Shown one piece after another: positions 1-6,588 of a stretch of 7,099 nt of DNA. The DNA is taken from NCBI GenBank assembly GCA_024636405.1, contig JAGXHC010000101.1, positions 1 to 7,099 of the forward strand. Direction: 5' to 3'. How positions within the stretch are numbered: the first letter of the stretch is position 1; every line of letters starts with the position of its first letter. The notes beneath the pieces are model-generated. The model was not told the DNA's origin, searched no databases, and was given only the letters and a program-made list of their open reading frames with translations. This stretch comes from Sulfitobacter sp. GTDB lineage: Bacteria > Pseudomonadota > Alphaproteobacteria > Rhodobacterales > Rhodobacteraceae. The position numbers and the translations under genes were made by a program.

Positions 1-506
1 ATCCGCCCCGATACCGGGGTCCAGCCGAGATTGCCGGAAAACACGATGATCAGCAGCAATGCCCACCAGAAGATCGGCATGGAATACCCAATCAGTGCTG
101 TGGACATCAGCGCCCGGTCAAAGAACTTGCCGCGATTGACCGCAGCAATCACACCTGCGGGCAGCCCCAGCAGAATGGCAAAGATCATCGCGCAGACGGA
201 CAGTTCCAGCGTGGCCGGGAAGAGGGCAAAAAATTCATCCCACACAGGCCGTTTGGTCACAAATGACGTGCCCAGATCGCCTTGCAGCACGCCCGTCAGG
301 TATTCCCAGAATTGCACCGGAATTGGCCGGTCAAACCCGTATTGCGCCGACAGTTCGGCATAGCGTTCCGCGCTCAGCCCGCGTTCACCCGCCATGACCA
401 CGATCGGATCACCCGGCAGTGCGCGAATGAAACTGAAAGAGATCAGCGTCACACCGATGAACGTGGGGATAAAGGTCAGCAGACGGCTCAGGACATAATT
501 CAGCAT
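1..506 (-). CDS. dppB: Dipeptide ABC transporter permease, DppB-type (partial, 3' end off the window)
   Basis: Inner-membrane permease subunit of a peptide/nickel-class ABC importer; it would form the translocation channel with a DppC partner outside the window. About 168 codons are visible, roughly half of the usual 300-340. The protein opens with MLNYVLSRLLTFIPTFIGVT, the typical first membrane helix of DppB/OppB proteins. It continues with RALPGDP, the periplasmic segment YGFDRPIPVQFWEYL, then GDLGTSF, all family hallmarks. Two further hydrophobic segments follow, at about residues 100-120 and 140-158, before GWTPVSGR at the edge. The ATG at 504-506 overlaps the peptidase stop in ATGCTGA (7 nt), which suggests translational coupling. 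An AAGGAG lies 14 nt upstream, rather far for a normal Shine-Dalgarno site. The family call is firm; dipeptides as substrate are inferred from the adjacent dppA. Confidence 0.92.
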   Translation of the reverse strand, partial: MLNYVLSRLLTFIPTFIGVTLISFSFIRALPGDPIVVMAGERGLSAERYAELSAQYGFDRPIPVQFWEYLTGVLQGDLGTSFVTKRPVWDEFFALFPATLELSVCAMIFAILLGLPAGVIAAVNRGKFFDRALMSTALIGYSMPIFWWALLLIIVFSGNLGWTPVSGR

Positions 507-1609
507 GGCAGCACGGTAAGCTCCTTGGTGAAGTGGGTCAGCGTCTTATACCCGTCTTCGGTGACCAGCACGTCGTCTTCGATGCGCACGCCGAAATTGC
601 CGATTTCATACAAGCCCGGTTCGTTGGTATAGACTGTCCCGGCGGGCAAGGCCAAGTGGTTGCCACGCATAATATACGGTGCCTCGTGGACTTCACGGCC
701 CAGCCCGTGACCGGTTTTCGTGCGGATGCGGTCAGCAAAGGGCGAGGATTCCAGCACACCCGTCACCGCATCGTCGATCTGGTGGGCCGTGACGCCCGCG
801 CGTGTTATTTCCAGCCCGGCCAGATTGGCGCGCAACACGGTGTCATAGACTGCACGGCCTTCGTCGGTCACATGGGCAAGGAAAACGGTGCGGGTGATAT
901 CGGCGGCAAAGCCATCCTTGCGCGCGCCGAAATCAAACAAAAGCGCATCGCCCGGCTTTAATTTGTAATCGTGACGCGCTTTGGCGTGGGGCCGCGCCGA
1001 CCCGTCGCCGGCAGCCACAATGGGCGCAAAGGCAAGGTCGTCGGCACCTTCGGCAAAGAGCATCTGCACCAGCATCTGCTCAACTTCTTTTTCAGTCTGG
1101 CCAAGGCGGACAGTTTCAAGGGTCCGCGTCAGTGCGCGCTCAGAAATGTCGATGGCGGCCTGCATCGCGGCGATATCGCTGTCGGTCTTGATCATGCGCA
1201 GTTGGGAAATGGCCCGCTCGCCGTCAATGATTTGCAGGTCCGGTTGCGCCTCGATCAGCGCGTGATGCACAAAAACGCGCATCACCTGGCCTTCAACGGC
1301 CAGCGATTTGATCCCAAGGCTCCCCATCAGGGCTGCAAACGCCTTGTCGTAACCGTCCTGATCGCGCCAGTCGAACACTTCGCCTTGAAAACCGACCAGT
1401 TCCCAACTGCCCAGTTCCAGGTTCGGCACAAGGGCTGCGGGGGCGGCATTTGCAGGTATGACCAGCACAAAAGGGCGTTCATGGCTCATAAAGCTGTGCT
1501 GCACGACGCGGGTGAAATTCGGGCCGGGCACAAGCGCCACGGCATCCACGCCCAGATCGGCGGCAACGGCGGCATAGGCCGCAAGGCGGTTGTTCAGGGT
1601 ATCAGTCAA
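500..1609 (-). CDS. M24B metallopeptidase, prolidase/Xaa-Pro aminopeptidase-like
   Basis: Predicted cytoplasmic dinuclear-metal peptidase that cleaves bonds before proline; 369 aa from the chosen start, normal for bacterial prolidase-like proteins. An N-terminal creatinase/prolidase-type domain (about residues 5-135) precedes the pita-bread M24 domain (about 145-365). All five metal ligands are present: Asp226 (FDFG), Asp237 (ADITRT), His301 (GHGLG), Glu330 (NEPGLY) and Glu344 (RIEDD). Their spacing of 11, 64, 29 and 14 residues equals that of Pyrococcus prolidase as I recall it. The second histidine, His308 (EVHEAP), is also kept. No signal peptide is seen. I chose a TTG start at 1609 because GGGAG sits 6 nt upstream and the protein then begins, as relatives do, just before the RLAAY helix. 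A GTG at 1657 is in frame but lies inside a hairpin and adds a proline-rich, atypical leader. The gene sits between dppA and dppB, so a role in trimming imported peptides is likely; the exact specificity (aminopeptidase or prolidase) is open. Confidence 0.9.
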   Translation of the reverse strand: MTDTLNNRLAAYAAVAADLGVDAVALVPGPNFTRVVQHSFMSHERPFVLVIPANAAPAALVPNLELGSWELVGFQGEVFDWRDQDGYDKAFAALMGSLGIKSLAVEGQVMRVFVHHALIEAQPDLQIIDGERAISQLRMIKTDSDIAAMQAAIDISERALTRTLETVRLGQTEKEVEQMLVQMLFAEGADDLAFAPIVAAGDGSARPHAKARHDYKLKPGDALLFDFGARKDGFAADITRTVFLAHVTDEGRAVYDTVLRANLAGLEITRAGVTAHQIDDAVTGVLESSPFADRIRTKTGHGLGREVHEAPYIMRGNHLALPAGTVYTNEPGLYEIGNFGVRIEDDVLVTEDGYKTLTHFTKELTVLPC

Positions 1610-1615
1610 GGGAAG

Positions 1616-1620
1616 CTCCC
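1616..1620 (-). promoter_or_regulatory. Ribosome binding site deciding the TTG start of the M24 peptidase
   Basis: On the minus strand this reads GGGAG, 6 nt before TTG at 1607-1609. The in-frame GTG at 1655-1657 has no comparable site and is buried in a stem-loop, so the TTG is preferred. This is inference from spacing only. Confidence 0.5.
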
Positions 1621-1646
1621 GCAGGGGGGTGGGGAAATAGGGGTAG

Positions 1647-1669
1647 GGACGGCGCACGATGCGCCGCCC
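1647..1669 (-). terminator. Intercistronic stem-loop between dppA and the peptidase
   Basis: In the minus-strand RNA a 10-bp GC-rich stem (core GGCGCA / TGCGCC, one G-U pair) closes a 3-nt loop TCG. It begins about 20 nt after the dppA stop codon. No run of U follows, so it is not a classic intrinsic terminator. Hairpins at this place after binding-protein genes often protect the 3' end of the abundant binding-protein mRNA and lower expression of downstream transporter genes. That role is inferred here; the stem itself is seen directly. Confidence 0.6.
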
Positions 1670-1689
1670 TTGGTGTCAGTTTCAGCCGC

Positions 1690-3282
1690 TTACTGCGACA
1701 GGCCGACCTGGTTAAAGATGTGGCCACCCAGCGGGTGCACAACATAGCCTTCAACCTCGGGACGCATGGTCATGAAGACGACCGAATGCGCGATGGTCGC
1801 CCAAGGTGCCTGATCCTTGAAGATGACCTGTGCCTCTTCGTACAGCGGCGCACGCTCTTCCTGCGTCGGCAGAACCTTGGCTTTCTGGATCAGTGCGTCG
1901 AACTCCTCGTTGCACCATTGTGCGCGGTTGGAGGCGCCGACACCGTCACAGCCCAGCAGCACCGCCAGGAAGTTGTCGGGATCACCGTTGTCCCCGGTCC
2001 AGCCCAACAGAACCGCACCGTCGCGGTCTTCGGCCTTGGAGCGCTCAAGGTATTCACCCCACTCGTAGGAAACGATTTCCACGGTCACGCCGATCTTGGA
2101 GAAATCCTCCTGCATCAGCTCGGCCATGCGCCGCGCGTTGGGGTTGTAGGGACGCTGTACCGGCATCGCCCAAATCTTCAGGTTCAGATCGGTAACGCCT
2201 TCTTCCTCAAGCATCTTCTTGGCCGCTTCAGGATCATGCGCGTCATCTTCAACCGCTTCGTTGTAGGACCACATGGTTGGCGGGATCGGGTTCTTGGCAG
2301 GCTGGCCGGACCCTTGGAAGACCACGTCGATAATCGCCTGCTTGTCGATTGCCATGTTCAGGGCCTTGCGGACCTTGGCGTTGTCGAAGGGGGCAACCTT
2401 GGTGTTGTAGGCCAGATAGCCTACGTTCAGGCCTTCCTGTTCCATCACCACCACGTCGTCGGAATCCTTCATCGCCTGTACGTCGGCGGGGTTGGGATAG
2501 GCCATGACGTGGCATTCACCGGCCTGCACTTTTTGGTAGCGCACGGAGGCATCGGGCGTGATCGCAAAGATCAGGCTTTCGACCTTGGCTTTGTCGCCCC
2601 AGTAATCGTCATTGCGCAGATAGCGGATGACGGCGTCTTTCTGGTAGGCCTGAAAGCTGAACGCGCCGGTGCCGATAGGCGCCTGATTCAACATCTCCGG
2701 CGTGCCGGCTTCCTGCATTGCGTCGGCATATTCCTTGGACACGATCGAGGCGAAATCCATCGCCATATTCGCGATGAACGGCGCTTCGGGACGGGTCAGG
2801 TTGAATACGACGGTGTAGTCGTCGACCTTCTCGATGCTGCCGACCAGATCGGCCATCGACATGCCGCTGTAGTATTCCCAAGTACCGCCGGAAACCTTGT
2901 TGTAAGCGTTTTCGGCATTGCCCTGGCGGTCAAAGCTAAAGATCACATCGTCGGCGTTGAAATCGCGCGTCGGTGTGAATTGGTCGTTGCTGTGAAACTT
3001 GACGCCTTCGCGCAGCTTGAAGGTGACCTTCATGCCGTCGTCGGAAACTTCCCAGCTTTCTGCCAGACCGGGGACCACTTCGGTGGTGCCGACCTTGAAT
3101 TCGGTCAGATGATCATAAAGCGGATGGCTGGAAGCATCAAAGGTGGTGCCGGAGGTGTAAAGCGCCGGATCAAAGCCTTCGGGTGAGCCTTCGGAGCAAT
3201 AGACCAGCGATTGTGCGGAAGCCGCCGAGGCATAAAGCGCGCTCAGCAGCAGCCCGGTGGCCATTTTGTGTTTGAGTGACAT
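1690..3282 (-). CDS. dppA: Periplasmic dipeptide-binding protein DppA
   Basis: Solute-binding protein of the SBP_bac_5 family that captures dipeptides in the periplasm and delivers them to DppBC; 530 aa, full length. A signal peptide (MSLKHK, hydrophobic residues 8-18, cleavage expected at ASA-23/Gln24) has no lipobox, so the mature protein is soluble. The mature start LVYCSEGSPEGFDPALYTSG closely matches E. coli DppA, as do NADDVIFSFDRQ, LTRPEAPF, MDFASI, ITPDASVRY, NPNARRMAE and WTGDNGDPDN. The last two carry the Arg and Asp regions that bind the peptide ends in E. coli DppA. Cysteines at 29, 257, 445 and 457 correspond to the four that form two disulfides in that protein. AGGAGAG about 8 nt before the ATG is a strong ribosome binding site. 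It is the first gene of the operon, followed by the peptidase and dppB. Haem or other peptide ligands cannot be excluded. Confidence 0.95.
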   Translation of the reverse strand: MSLKHKMATGLLLSALYASAASAQSLVYCSEGSPEGFDPALYTSGTTFDASSHPLYDHLTEFKVGTTEVVPGLAESWEVSDDGMKVTFKLREGVKFHSNDQFTPTRDFNADDVIFSFDRQGNAENAYNKVSGGTWEYYSGMSMADLVGSIEKVDDYTVVFNLTRPEAPFIANMAMDFASIVSKEYADAMQEAGTPEMLNQAPIGTGAFSFQAYQKDAVIRYLRNDDYWGDKAKVESLIFAITPDASVRYQKVQAGECHVMAYPNPADVQAMKDSDDVVVMEQEGLNVGYLAYNTKVAPFDNAKVRKALNMAIDKQAIIDVVFQGSGQPAKNPIPPTMWSYNEAVEDDAHDPEAAKKMLEEEGVTDLNLKIWAMPVQRPYNPNARRMAELMQEDFSKIGVTVEIVSYEWGEYLERSKAEDRDGAVLLGWTGDNGDPDNFLAVLLGCDGVGASNRAQWCNEEFDALIQKAKVLPTQEERAPLYEEAQVIFKDQAPWATIAHSVVFMTMRPEVEGYVVHPLGGHIFNQVGLSQ

Positions 3283-3350
3283 TGTATCTTCTCTCCTGAT
3301 ATTATCGTCTTTGTGGTTGGCGGCTGTCGTGACCCTACCGCGACGGGTGC

Positions 3351-3367
3351 GCGCCCCTCAGGGGCGC
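3351..3367. repeat. Perfect GC-rich inverted repeat in the dppA leader region
   Basis: GCGCCCC, loop TCA, GGGGCGC form a perfect 7-bp stem with a 3-nt loop, 69 nt upstream of the dppA ATG. Either strand can fold. It could be a structure in the dppA 5' leader or the 3' end of a lost gene; no U-tract follows on the minus strand. Function unknown. Confidence 0.5.
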
Positions 3368-3546
3368 TGCGACACAAGGCGCAGCACGCTGCATGCCTTC
3401 TGCCGTGTTCCTGAAAATCTTGCCGACGCCTTCAAGTGCGCGCGCTGCTGCGTCGTCAAACGCTGCTGCTTTTGCTGCATCCCCGGACCAGATCTGGTCG
3501 CGCTGTCGGGCTTTGTCGTCGCCAATGGAATGTATCCCCCGTGGTC

Positions 3547-3572
3547 CCCCAGTCGTTTCGCGCGGGCTGGGG
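3547..3572 (+). repeat. Imperfect inverted repeat in the intergenic region
   Basis: CCCCAGTC and GGCTGGGG can pair over 8 bp (one G-U on the plus strand) around a 10-nt loop. It is not followed by a T-run. It could be a structural element or chance in GC-rich DNA. Confidence 0.3.
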
Positions 3573-3698
3573 AAATCTGGTTCTTGTCAGAGTAAAAACC
3601 ATGTTGGGCGAGAACAAAAGGTATTGCAAGGCGATAGCTTGGCTTGTCATCCGGCAATGCGATCTGGCGTATTTTGCATAGGCCGCGAGGGGGTTCCG

Positions 3699-3708
3699 AT
3701 TTGCAAAT
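3699..3708. repeat. 10-bp palindrome ATTTGCAAAT, possible operator
   Basis: Perfect 10-bp palindrome in the divergent intergenic region, about 300 bp before hpsN and 416 bp before dppA. It is AT-rich against a GC-rich background. Its half-sites ATTTG/CAAAT recur, with 2 nt between them, in the palindrome before the ABC ATPase gene. Binding by a regulator is speculative. Confidence 0.25.
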
Positions 3709-3990
3709 TGCACCCTGATCAAGATGCGACCCCACCAGATTCCGAATCGCGGCGCGTGTGCGGCAAAAATTCGGGCGGCCATCAAGGATTCTTCACATTC
3801 CGCCGCGTAAGTCCCACAGGATGCACTGTCATTTCGTCGATAATGCATCGCCGTTTTTGAAAAGCAAAATCGAATGGCGCGGCAGGTGGAAAGGCTTGCA
3901 TCGACAACTTGTGCGGGCCTAGACAGATTGCCAAAGGCACCATGCTGCGCTTGCAACAGCGACTGTTTTCACAGGCGTATAAAAGTAAAA

Positions 3991-3996
3991 AGGAAG
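3991..3996 (+). promoter_or_regulatory. Ribosome binding site fixing the GTG start of hpsN
   Basis: AGGAAG, preceded by an A-rich stretch, lies 8 nt before GTG at 4005-4007. The frame is open back to an ATG at 3909, but that start has no ribosome binding site and would add 32 residues unlike anything at the N terminus of this family. The GTG is therefore preferred. Confidence 0.7.
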
Positions 3997-4004
3997 CTTT
4001 CCAC

Positions 4005-5312
4005 GTGGCACGAGAGTACCTTAAGAAAGCGACGTTGACGCCTATGTCGGATGCCGTGGATGTGCATGACATCGTCCAGCGCATCTTGTCAGATATCGAA
4101 GCAGGCGGTGACGCCAAGGCGTTGAAATATGCAACGAAATTAGATGGTTATGCTGGAAACATTGTGCTGACGAGTGCGGAAATCGACGCAGCTTGCGCGC
4201 AGGTTTCCGACAAGCTGAAAGCCGATATCCAGTTCGCACACAACAACGTCCGCCGCTTTGCAGAGGCGCAGAAAACCAGCGTGAGCGATGTGGAGATTGA
4301 GATCGTACCGGGCATGTTCGCGGGCCAGAAAGCGATCCCGGTGGACACGGCAGGCTGCTATATTCCCGGTGGGCGCTACAGCCATATCGCCAGCGCCATC
4401 ATGACGGTGACCACGGCCAAGGTCGCGGGCTGCAATCACATTCTGGCATGTTCGCCGCCGCGACCCGGCGTCGGTGTGCACCCGGCGATTGTCTATGCCG
4501 CGCATATTTCAGGTGCCGACACCATCATGGCCATCGGCGGGGTCCAGGGCGTTGCCGCAATGGCCTTTGGGTTGTTCGGACTGCCCCGCGCCAAAATACT
4601 TGTCGGGCCGGGCAATCAATATGTGGCCGAGGCAAAACGCATCCTGTTTGGTCGCGTTGGCATCGACATGGTCGCGGGTCCGACGGACAGCCTGATCCTT
4701 GCTGATGGTGCCGCGGACGCGCATATTGTCGCGACAGATCTGGTGGGGCAGGCGGAGCACGGCTACAATTCCCCTGTGTGGCTGGTCACGGACGACCGCG
4801 CGCTGGCCAACGAAGTGATGCGCATTGTGCCGAAATTGATCGAGGATTTGCCGGAAGTGAACCGCGAAAATGCCTTTGCCGCCTGGCGTGACCTTGCCGA
4901 AGTGGTGCTCTGCGCAAACCGCGAGGAGATGGCCGCAACGTCCGACGACTATGCACCAGAGCACCTGACGGTACAGGCGGCCGATCCCGACTGGTGGCTG
5001 AACCGGCTGACCTGCTATGGCTCATTGTTCCTGGGCGAGGAAACAACAGTGGCCTTTGGCGACAAGGTATCGGGCACCAACCACGTTCTGCCGACCTCTG
5101 GCGCGGCCGCATATACCGGCGGGTTGTCGGTGCATAAATACATGAAAATCGTGACCTGGCAGCGTGCCACACGTGCAGGTGCAAAACCCATCGCGCAAGC
5201 CACCGCGCGCATCTCGCGGCTGGAAGGCATGGAAGGCCATGCGCGCTCTGCCGACGTGCGGTTGGCGAAATATTTTCCGGGAGAACATTTCGATCTGGGC
5301 GTCGAGGAATAA
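4005..5312 (+). CDS. hpsN: Sulfopropanediol 3-dehydrogenase HpsN (histidinol-dehydrogenase family)
   Basis: Predicted NAD-dependent, zinc-containing enzyme that oxidises (R)-2,3-dihydroxypropane-1-sulfonate in two steps to (R)-3-sulfolactate, in the cytoplasm. The protein has 435 aa from the GTG start, the usual HisD-family length. It keeps the whole HisD catalytic set at identical spacing: zinc ligands Gln249 and His252 (GQAEHG), Asp353 (FGDK) and His412 (MEGHAR), and the catalytic Glu319-His320 pair (APEHL). VGPGNQYVAEAKR is a family signature. The substrate call rests on segments that look like HpsN rather than biosynthetic HisD (GPTDSL where HisD usually has GPSE, and LTCYGSLFLGEETTVAFGDK), and on comD and comE directly downstream. 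The gap to comD is 78 bp, so it probably shares their transcript. The alternative is a true HisD or a relative acting on another alcohol; the decarboxylase genes make that unlikely. Confidence 0.82.
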   Translation: MAREYLKKATLTPMSDAVDVHDIVQRILSDIEAGGDAKALKYATKLDGYAGNIVLTSAEIDAACAQVSDKLKADIQFAHNNVRRFAEAQKTSVSDVEIEIVPGMFAGQKAIPVDTAGCYIPGGRYSHIASAIMTVTTAKVAGCNHILACSPPRPGVGVHPAIVYAAHISGADTIMAIGGVQGVAAMAFGLFGLPRAKILVGPGNQYVAEAKRILFGRVGIDMVAGPTDSLILADGAADAHIVATDLVGQAEHGYNSPVWLVTDDRALANEVMRIVPKLIEDLPEVNRENAFAAWRDLAEVVLCANREEMAATSDDYAPEHLTVQAADPDWWLNRLTCYGSLFLGEETTVAFGDKVSGTNHVLPTSGAAAYTGGLSVHKYMKIVTWQRATRAGAKPIAQATARISRLEGMEGHARSADVRLAKYFPGEHFDLGVEE

Positions 5313-5372
5313 CCGCAGCCAGTGCCATCCGCCGCGCATGACCGATGCGCCAAACCCCATCATCATTCCCTC

Positions 5373-5380
5373 AAAGGAGG
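5373..5380 (+). promoter_or_regulatory. Ribosome binding site of comD (GTG start)
   Basis: AAAGGAGG, an almost perfect anti-16S match, lies 10 nt before GTG at 5391-5393. It fixes this start over the in-frame ATG at 5322, which would translate straight through the site and add 23 residues not expected for ComD. Confidence 0.75.
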
Positions 5381-5390
5381 ATCGCAGCAC

Positions 5391-5888
5391 GTGACCATCA
5401 GCAAGAAAATCGTCGATGATTTCGTCGCCAACGGCATTTCATTCGTCACCACCGTGCCCTGCAAACAGCTTGCCGGCGTGATTGAGGAGGTCGAGGCGCG
5501 CCCGGAAATCTACCATATCCCGTCCAACAAGGAGGACGAAGGCATGGGCCTGTGCGCCGGGGCCTTCATGGGCGGCAAACGCCCCGCGATCATCATGCAG
5601 AACACGGCAATCGGTGTGACCGTCAACACCTTGGTCACGCTGACGCAGTTTTACCGGATGCCGCTGCCGATGCTGATCTCGTACCGGGGAGAACTGAAGG
5701 AACCGGTCGCCTGTCAGGTCGAAATGGCGGTACATACCAAGGCGCTTTTGGCGCAGCTGAGCATCCCGACCTATCACTTCCACGATCCCGAAGACGCGCG
5801 GGAACTGGATGCAATCCTGAAATATACGTTCATGTGCAACAAACCCGTCGCAATCCTGACCGACGCAACCTTTTGGGGAGGATATTGA
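5391..5888 (+). CDS. comD: Sulfopyruvate decarboxylase, alpha subunit ComD
   Basis: Pyrimidine-binding half of the thiamine-diphosphate enzyme that converts sulfopyruvate to sulfoacetaldehyde and CO2. The length, 165 aa, suits a separate alpha subunit such as that of methanogens. The order of motifs fits: VPCKQLAGVIEE near the N terminus, then NKEDEGMGLCAGAFMGGKRP, where Glu48 is the likely cofactor-activating glutamate, then IMQNTAIGVTVNTL, SYRGE (98-101) and a C-terminal KPVAILTD. The GTG start is fixed by a strong AAAGGAGG. It ends 2 nt before the comE ATG, so the two subunits are co-translated. Phosphonopyruvate decarboxylase is the nearest alternative, but that enzyme is usually one fused chain, and the neighbouring hpsN points to sulfonates. 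In hpsN-bearing bacteria this step feeds Xsc, which releases sulfite. Confidence 0.88.
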   Translation: MTISKKIVDDFVANGISFVTTVPCKQLAGVIEEVEARPEIYHIPSNKEDEGMGLCAGAFMGGKRPAIIMQNTAIGVTVNTLVTLTQFYRMPLPMLISYRGELKEPVACQVEMAVHTKALLAQLSIPTYHFHDPEDARELDAILKYTFMCNKPVAILTDATFWGGY

Positions 5889-5890
5889 TC

Positions 5891-6439
5891 ATGATCCGGT
5901 CTGACATACTCAAGGACATCGCCCCGATCCTGCGTAACCATCTGGTTGTGTGCAACATTGGCCTGCCCAGTCAGGAATTGCACATGATCGACGACCAGCC
6001 GACCAATTTCTACATGCTCGGCACCATGGGGCTGGCGTCTTCCATCGGACTGGGGCTGGCCTTGTCGCAGGACAAGCAGGTCATCGCAATCGACGGGGAT
6101 GGATCGGTGCTGACCAACTTTGGCACCCTGCCCACCATCGCCAACAATGTGGCCGATAATTACATACTGATGATCATCGACAACGGCAGCTATGGCTCCA
6201 CCGGCGATCAGCCGACCTATGCAGGCAAAAAGACGTCGCTGACCAAGGTGGCACAGGCCTGCGGCTGTGAGAATGTGATCGAGGTGCAGGCCGCTGAGTG
6301 TGGTTCCGCGCTGAAAAAGGCGCTGGCGTCGGGCAAGATGACGGTGATGATCGTGAAATGCGACAGCGGCAATATCAAGGTGCCGGTGATCACAATGGAC
6401 CCGGTGGTGATCCGCGATCGGTTCATGAAGGCGGTGTAG
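5891..6439 (+). CDS. comE: Sulfopyruvate decarboxylase, beta subunit ComE
   Basis: Diphosphate-binding half of the ComDE enzyme; 182 aa, normal for a separate beta subunit. The thiamine-diphosphate/Mg motif starts at Gly69-Asp70-Gly71-Ser and closes with [16 protein letters not shown] (about 95-110), with the expected spacing of about 25 residues between GDG and the Asp-Asn pair. [17 protein letters not shown] (43-59) precedes it, as in related decarboxylases and acetolactate-synthase-type C-terminal domains. GGGGAGG at 5875-5881, inside the end of comD, gives a strong ribosome binding site 9 nt from the ATG. With comD it would form a mixed alpha/beta oligomer whose active sites lie at the subunit interface. 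Six cysteines, including CGC at 124-126, have no known role here. No terminator is evident after the TAG stop. Confidence 0.9.
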   Translation: MIRSDILKDIAPILRNHLVVCNIGLPSQELHMIDDQPTNFYMLGTMGLASSIGLGLALSQDKQVIAIDGDGSVLTNFGTLPTIANNVADNYILMIIDNGSYGSTGDQPTYAGKKTSLTKVAQACGCENVIEVQAAECGSALKKALASGKMTVMIVKCDSGNIKVPVITMDPVVIRDRFMKAV

Positions 6440-6560
6440 GCATAAGGCGAAAAATGCCCGCAATCAGACCGCAGATGCACAGAAGCCAGGCATCGTCGGC
6501 CATCGTCCCGCTCAGGGTCTAAACGGGTGCCTTATTCAGCGTGCCGACCGCGTGAAACGC

Positions 6561-6588
6561 TTGCCAAGGCCGAAATTATCGTTAGCAT
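6561..6588 (+). promoter_or_regulatory. Candidate sigma70-type promoter for the ABC ATPase gene
   Basis: TTGCCA (6561-6566, 5 of 6 to the -35 consensus) is followed after 16 nt by TAGCAT (6583-6588, 4 of 6 to the -10 consensus). Transcription would begin near 6595, giving a leader of about 25 nt that carries the AGGGG ribosome binding site. The rest of the 181 bp between comE and this gene shows no gene and no clear terminator. It is a weak prediction from sequence only. Confidence 0.35.

Larger units (their letters stand above)
3283..4004. other. Long intergenic region between divergent dppA and hpsN
   Basis: About 720 bp with no convincing gene; the open frames on both strands have erratic composition and no recognisable domains. 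It must hold the promoters of both divergent operons. On the minus side I find only a weak pair, TTGCAA / CAACAT with a 17-nt spacer near 3600-3630. On the plus side TATAAA at 3978-3983 lies just before the hpsN ribosome binding site, but without a well-spaced -35 box. Small inverted repeats at 3351-3367, 3547-3572 and 3699-3708 are listed separately. The minus-strand frame 3526-3335 looks somewhat protein-like but lacks a standard start. No tRNA, transposon end or regulator gene is seen. Confidence 0.6.

Noticed and set aside
1610..1657. GTG 1657 start for the M24 peptidase
   Set aside because: It lies in the intercistronic stem-loop, lacks a ribosome binding site and adds a Pro-rich leader; TTG 1609 fits better, though TTG starts are uncommon.
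1720..3186. Long plus-strand frame of 488 codons opposite dppA
   Set aside because: Entirely antisense to the clearly real dppA; its His/Val/Gly-rich sequence is a codon-bias shadow.
3600..3630. Minus-strand dppA promoter TTGCAA / CAACAT
   Set aside because: Only 4 of 6 and 3 of 6 matches, over 300 nt from the start codon; too weak to list as a feature.
3393..3860. 155-codon plus-strand frame in the intergenic region
   Set aside because: Ser/Pro/Arg-rich with no motif; typical of a chance frame in GC-rich DNA.
3456..3956. 166-codon minus-strand frame in the intergenic region
   Set aside because: Erratic composition rich in Cys, Arg and Ser, no recognisable domain, and it runs across the likely hpsN promoter; probably chance.
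3909..4004. Longer N terminus of hpsN starting at ATG 3909
   Set aside because: No ribosome binding site before 3909, the extra 32 residues do not resemble the family start, and a good AGGAAG sits 8 nt before GTG 4005.
5322..5390. Longer N terminus of comD starting at ATG 5322
   Set aside because: The extension reads through the AAAGGAGG site and is low in family-like sequence; GTG 5391 gives the usual length.
6440..6540. Terminator after comE from the ATAAGGC / GCCTTAT inverted repeat
   Set aside because: The arms are about 80 nt apart with no compact stem and no T-run; not a credible terminator.
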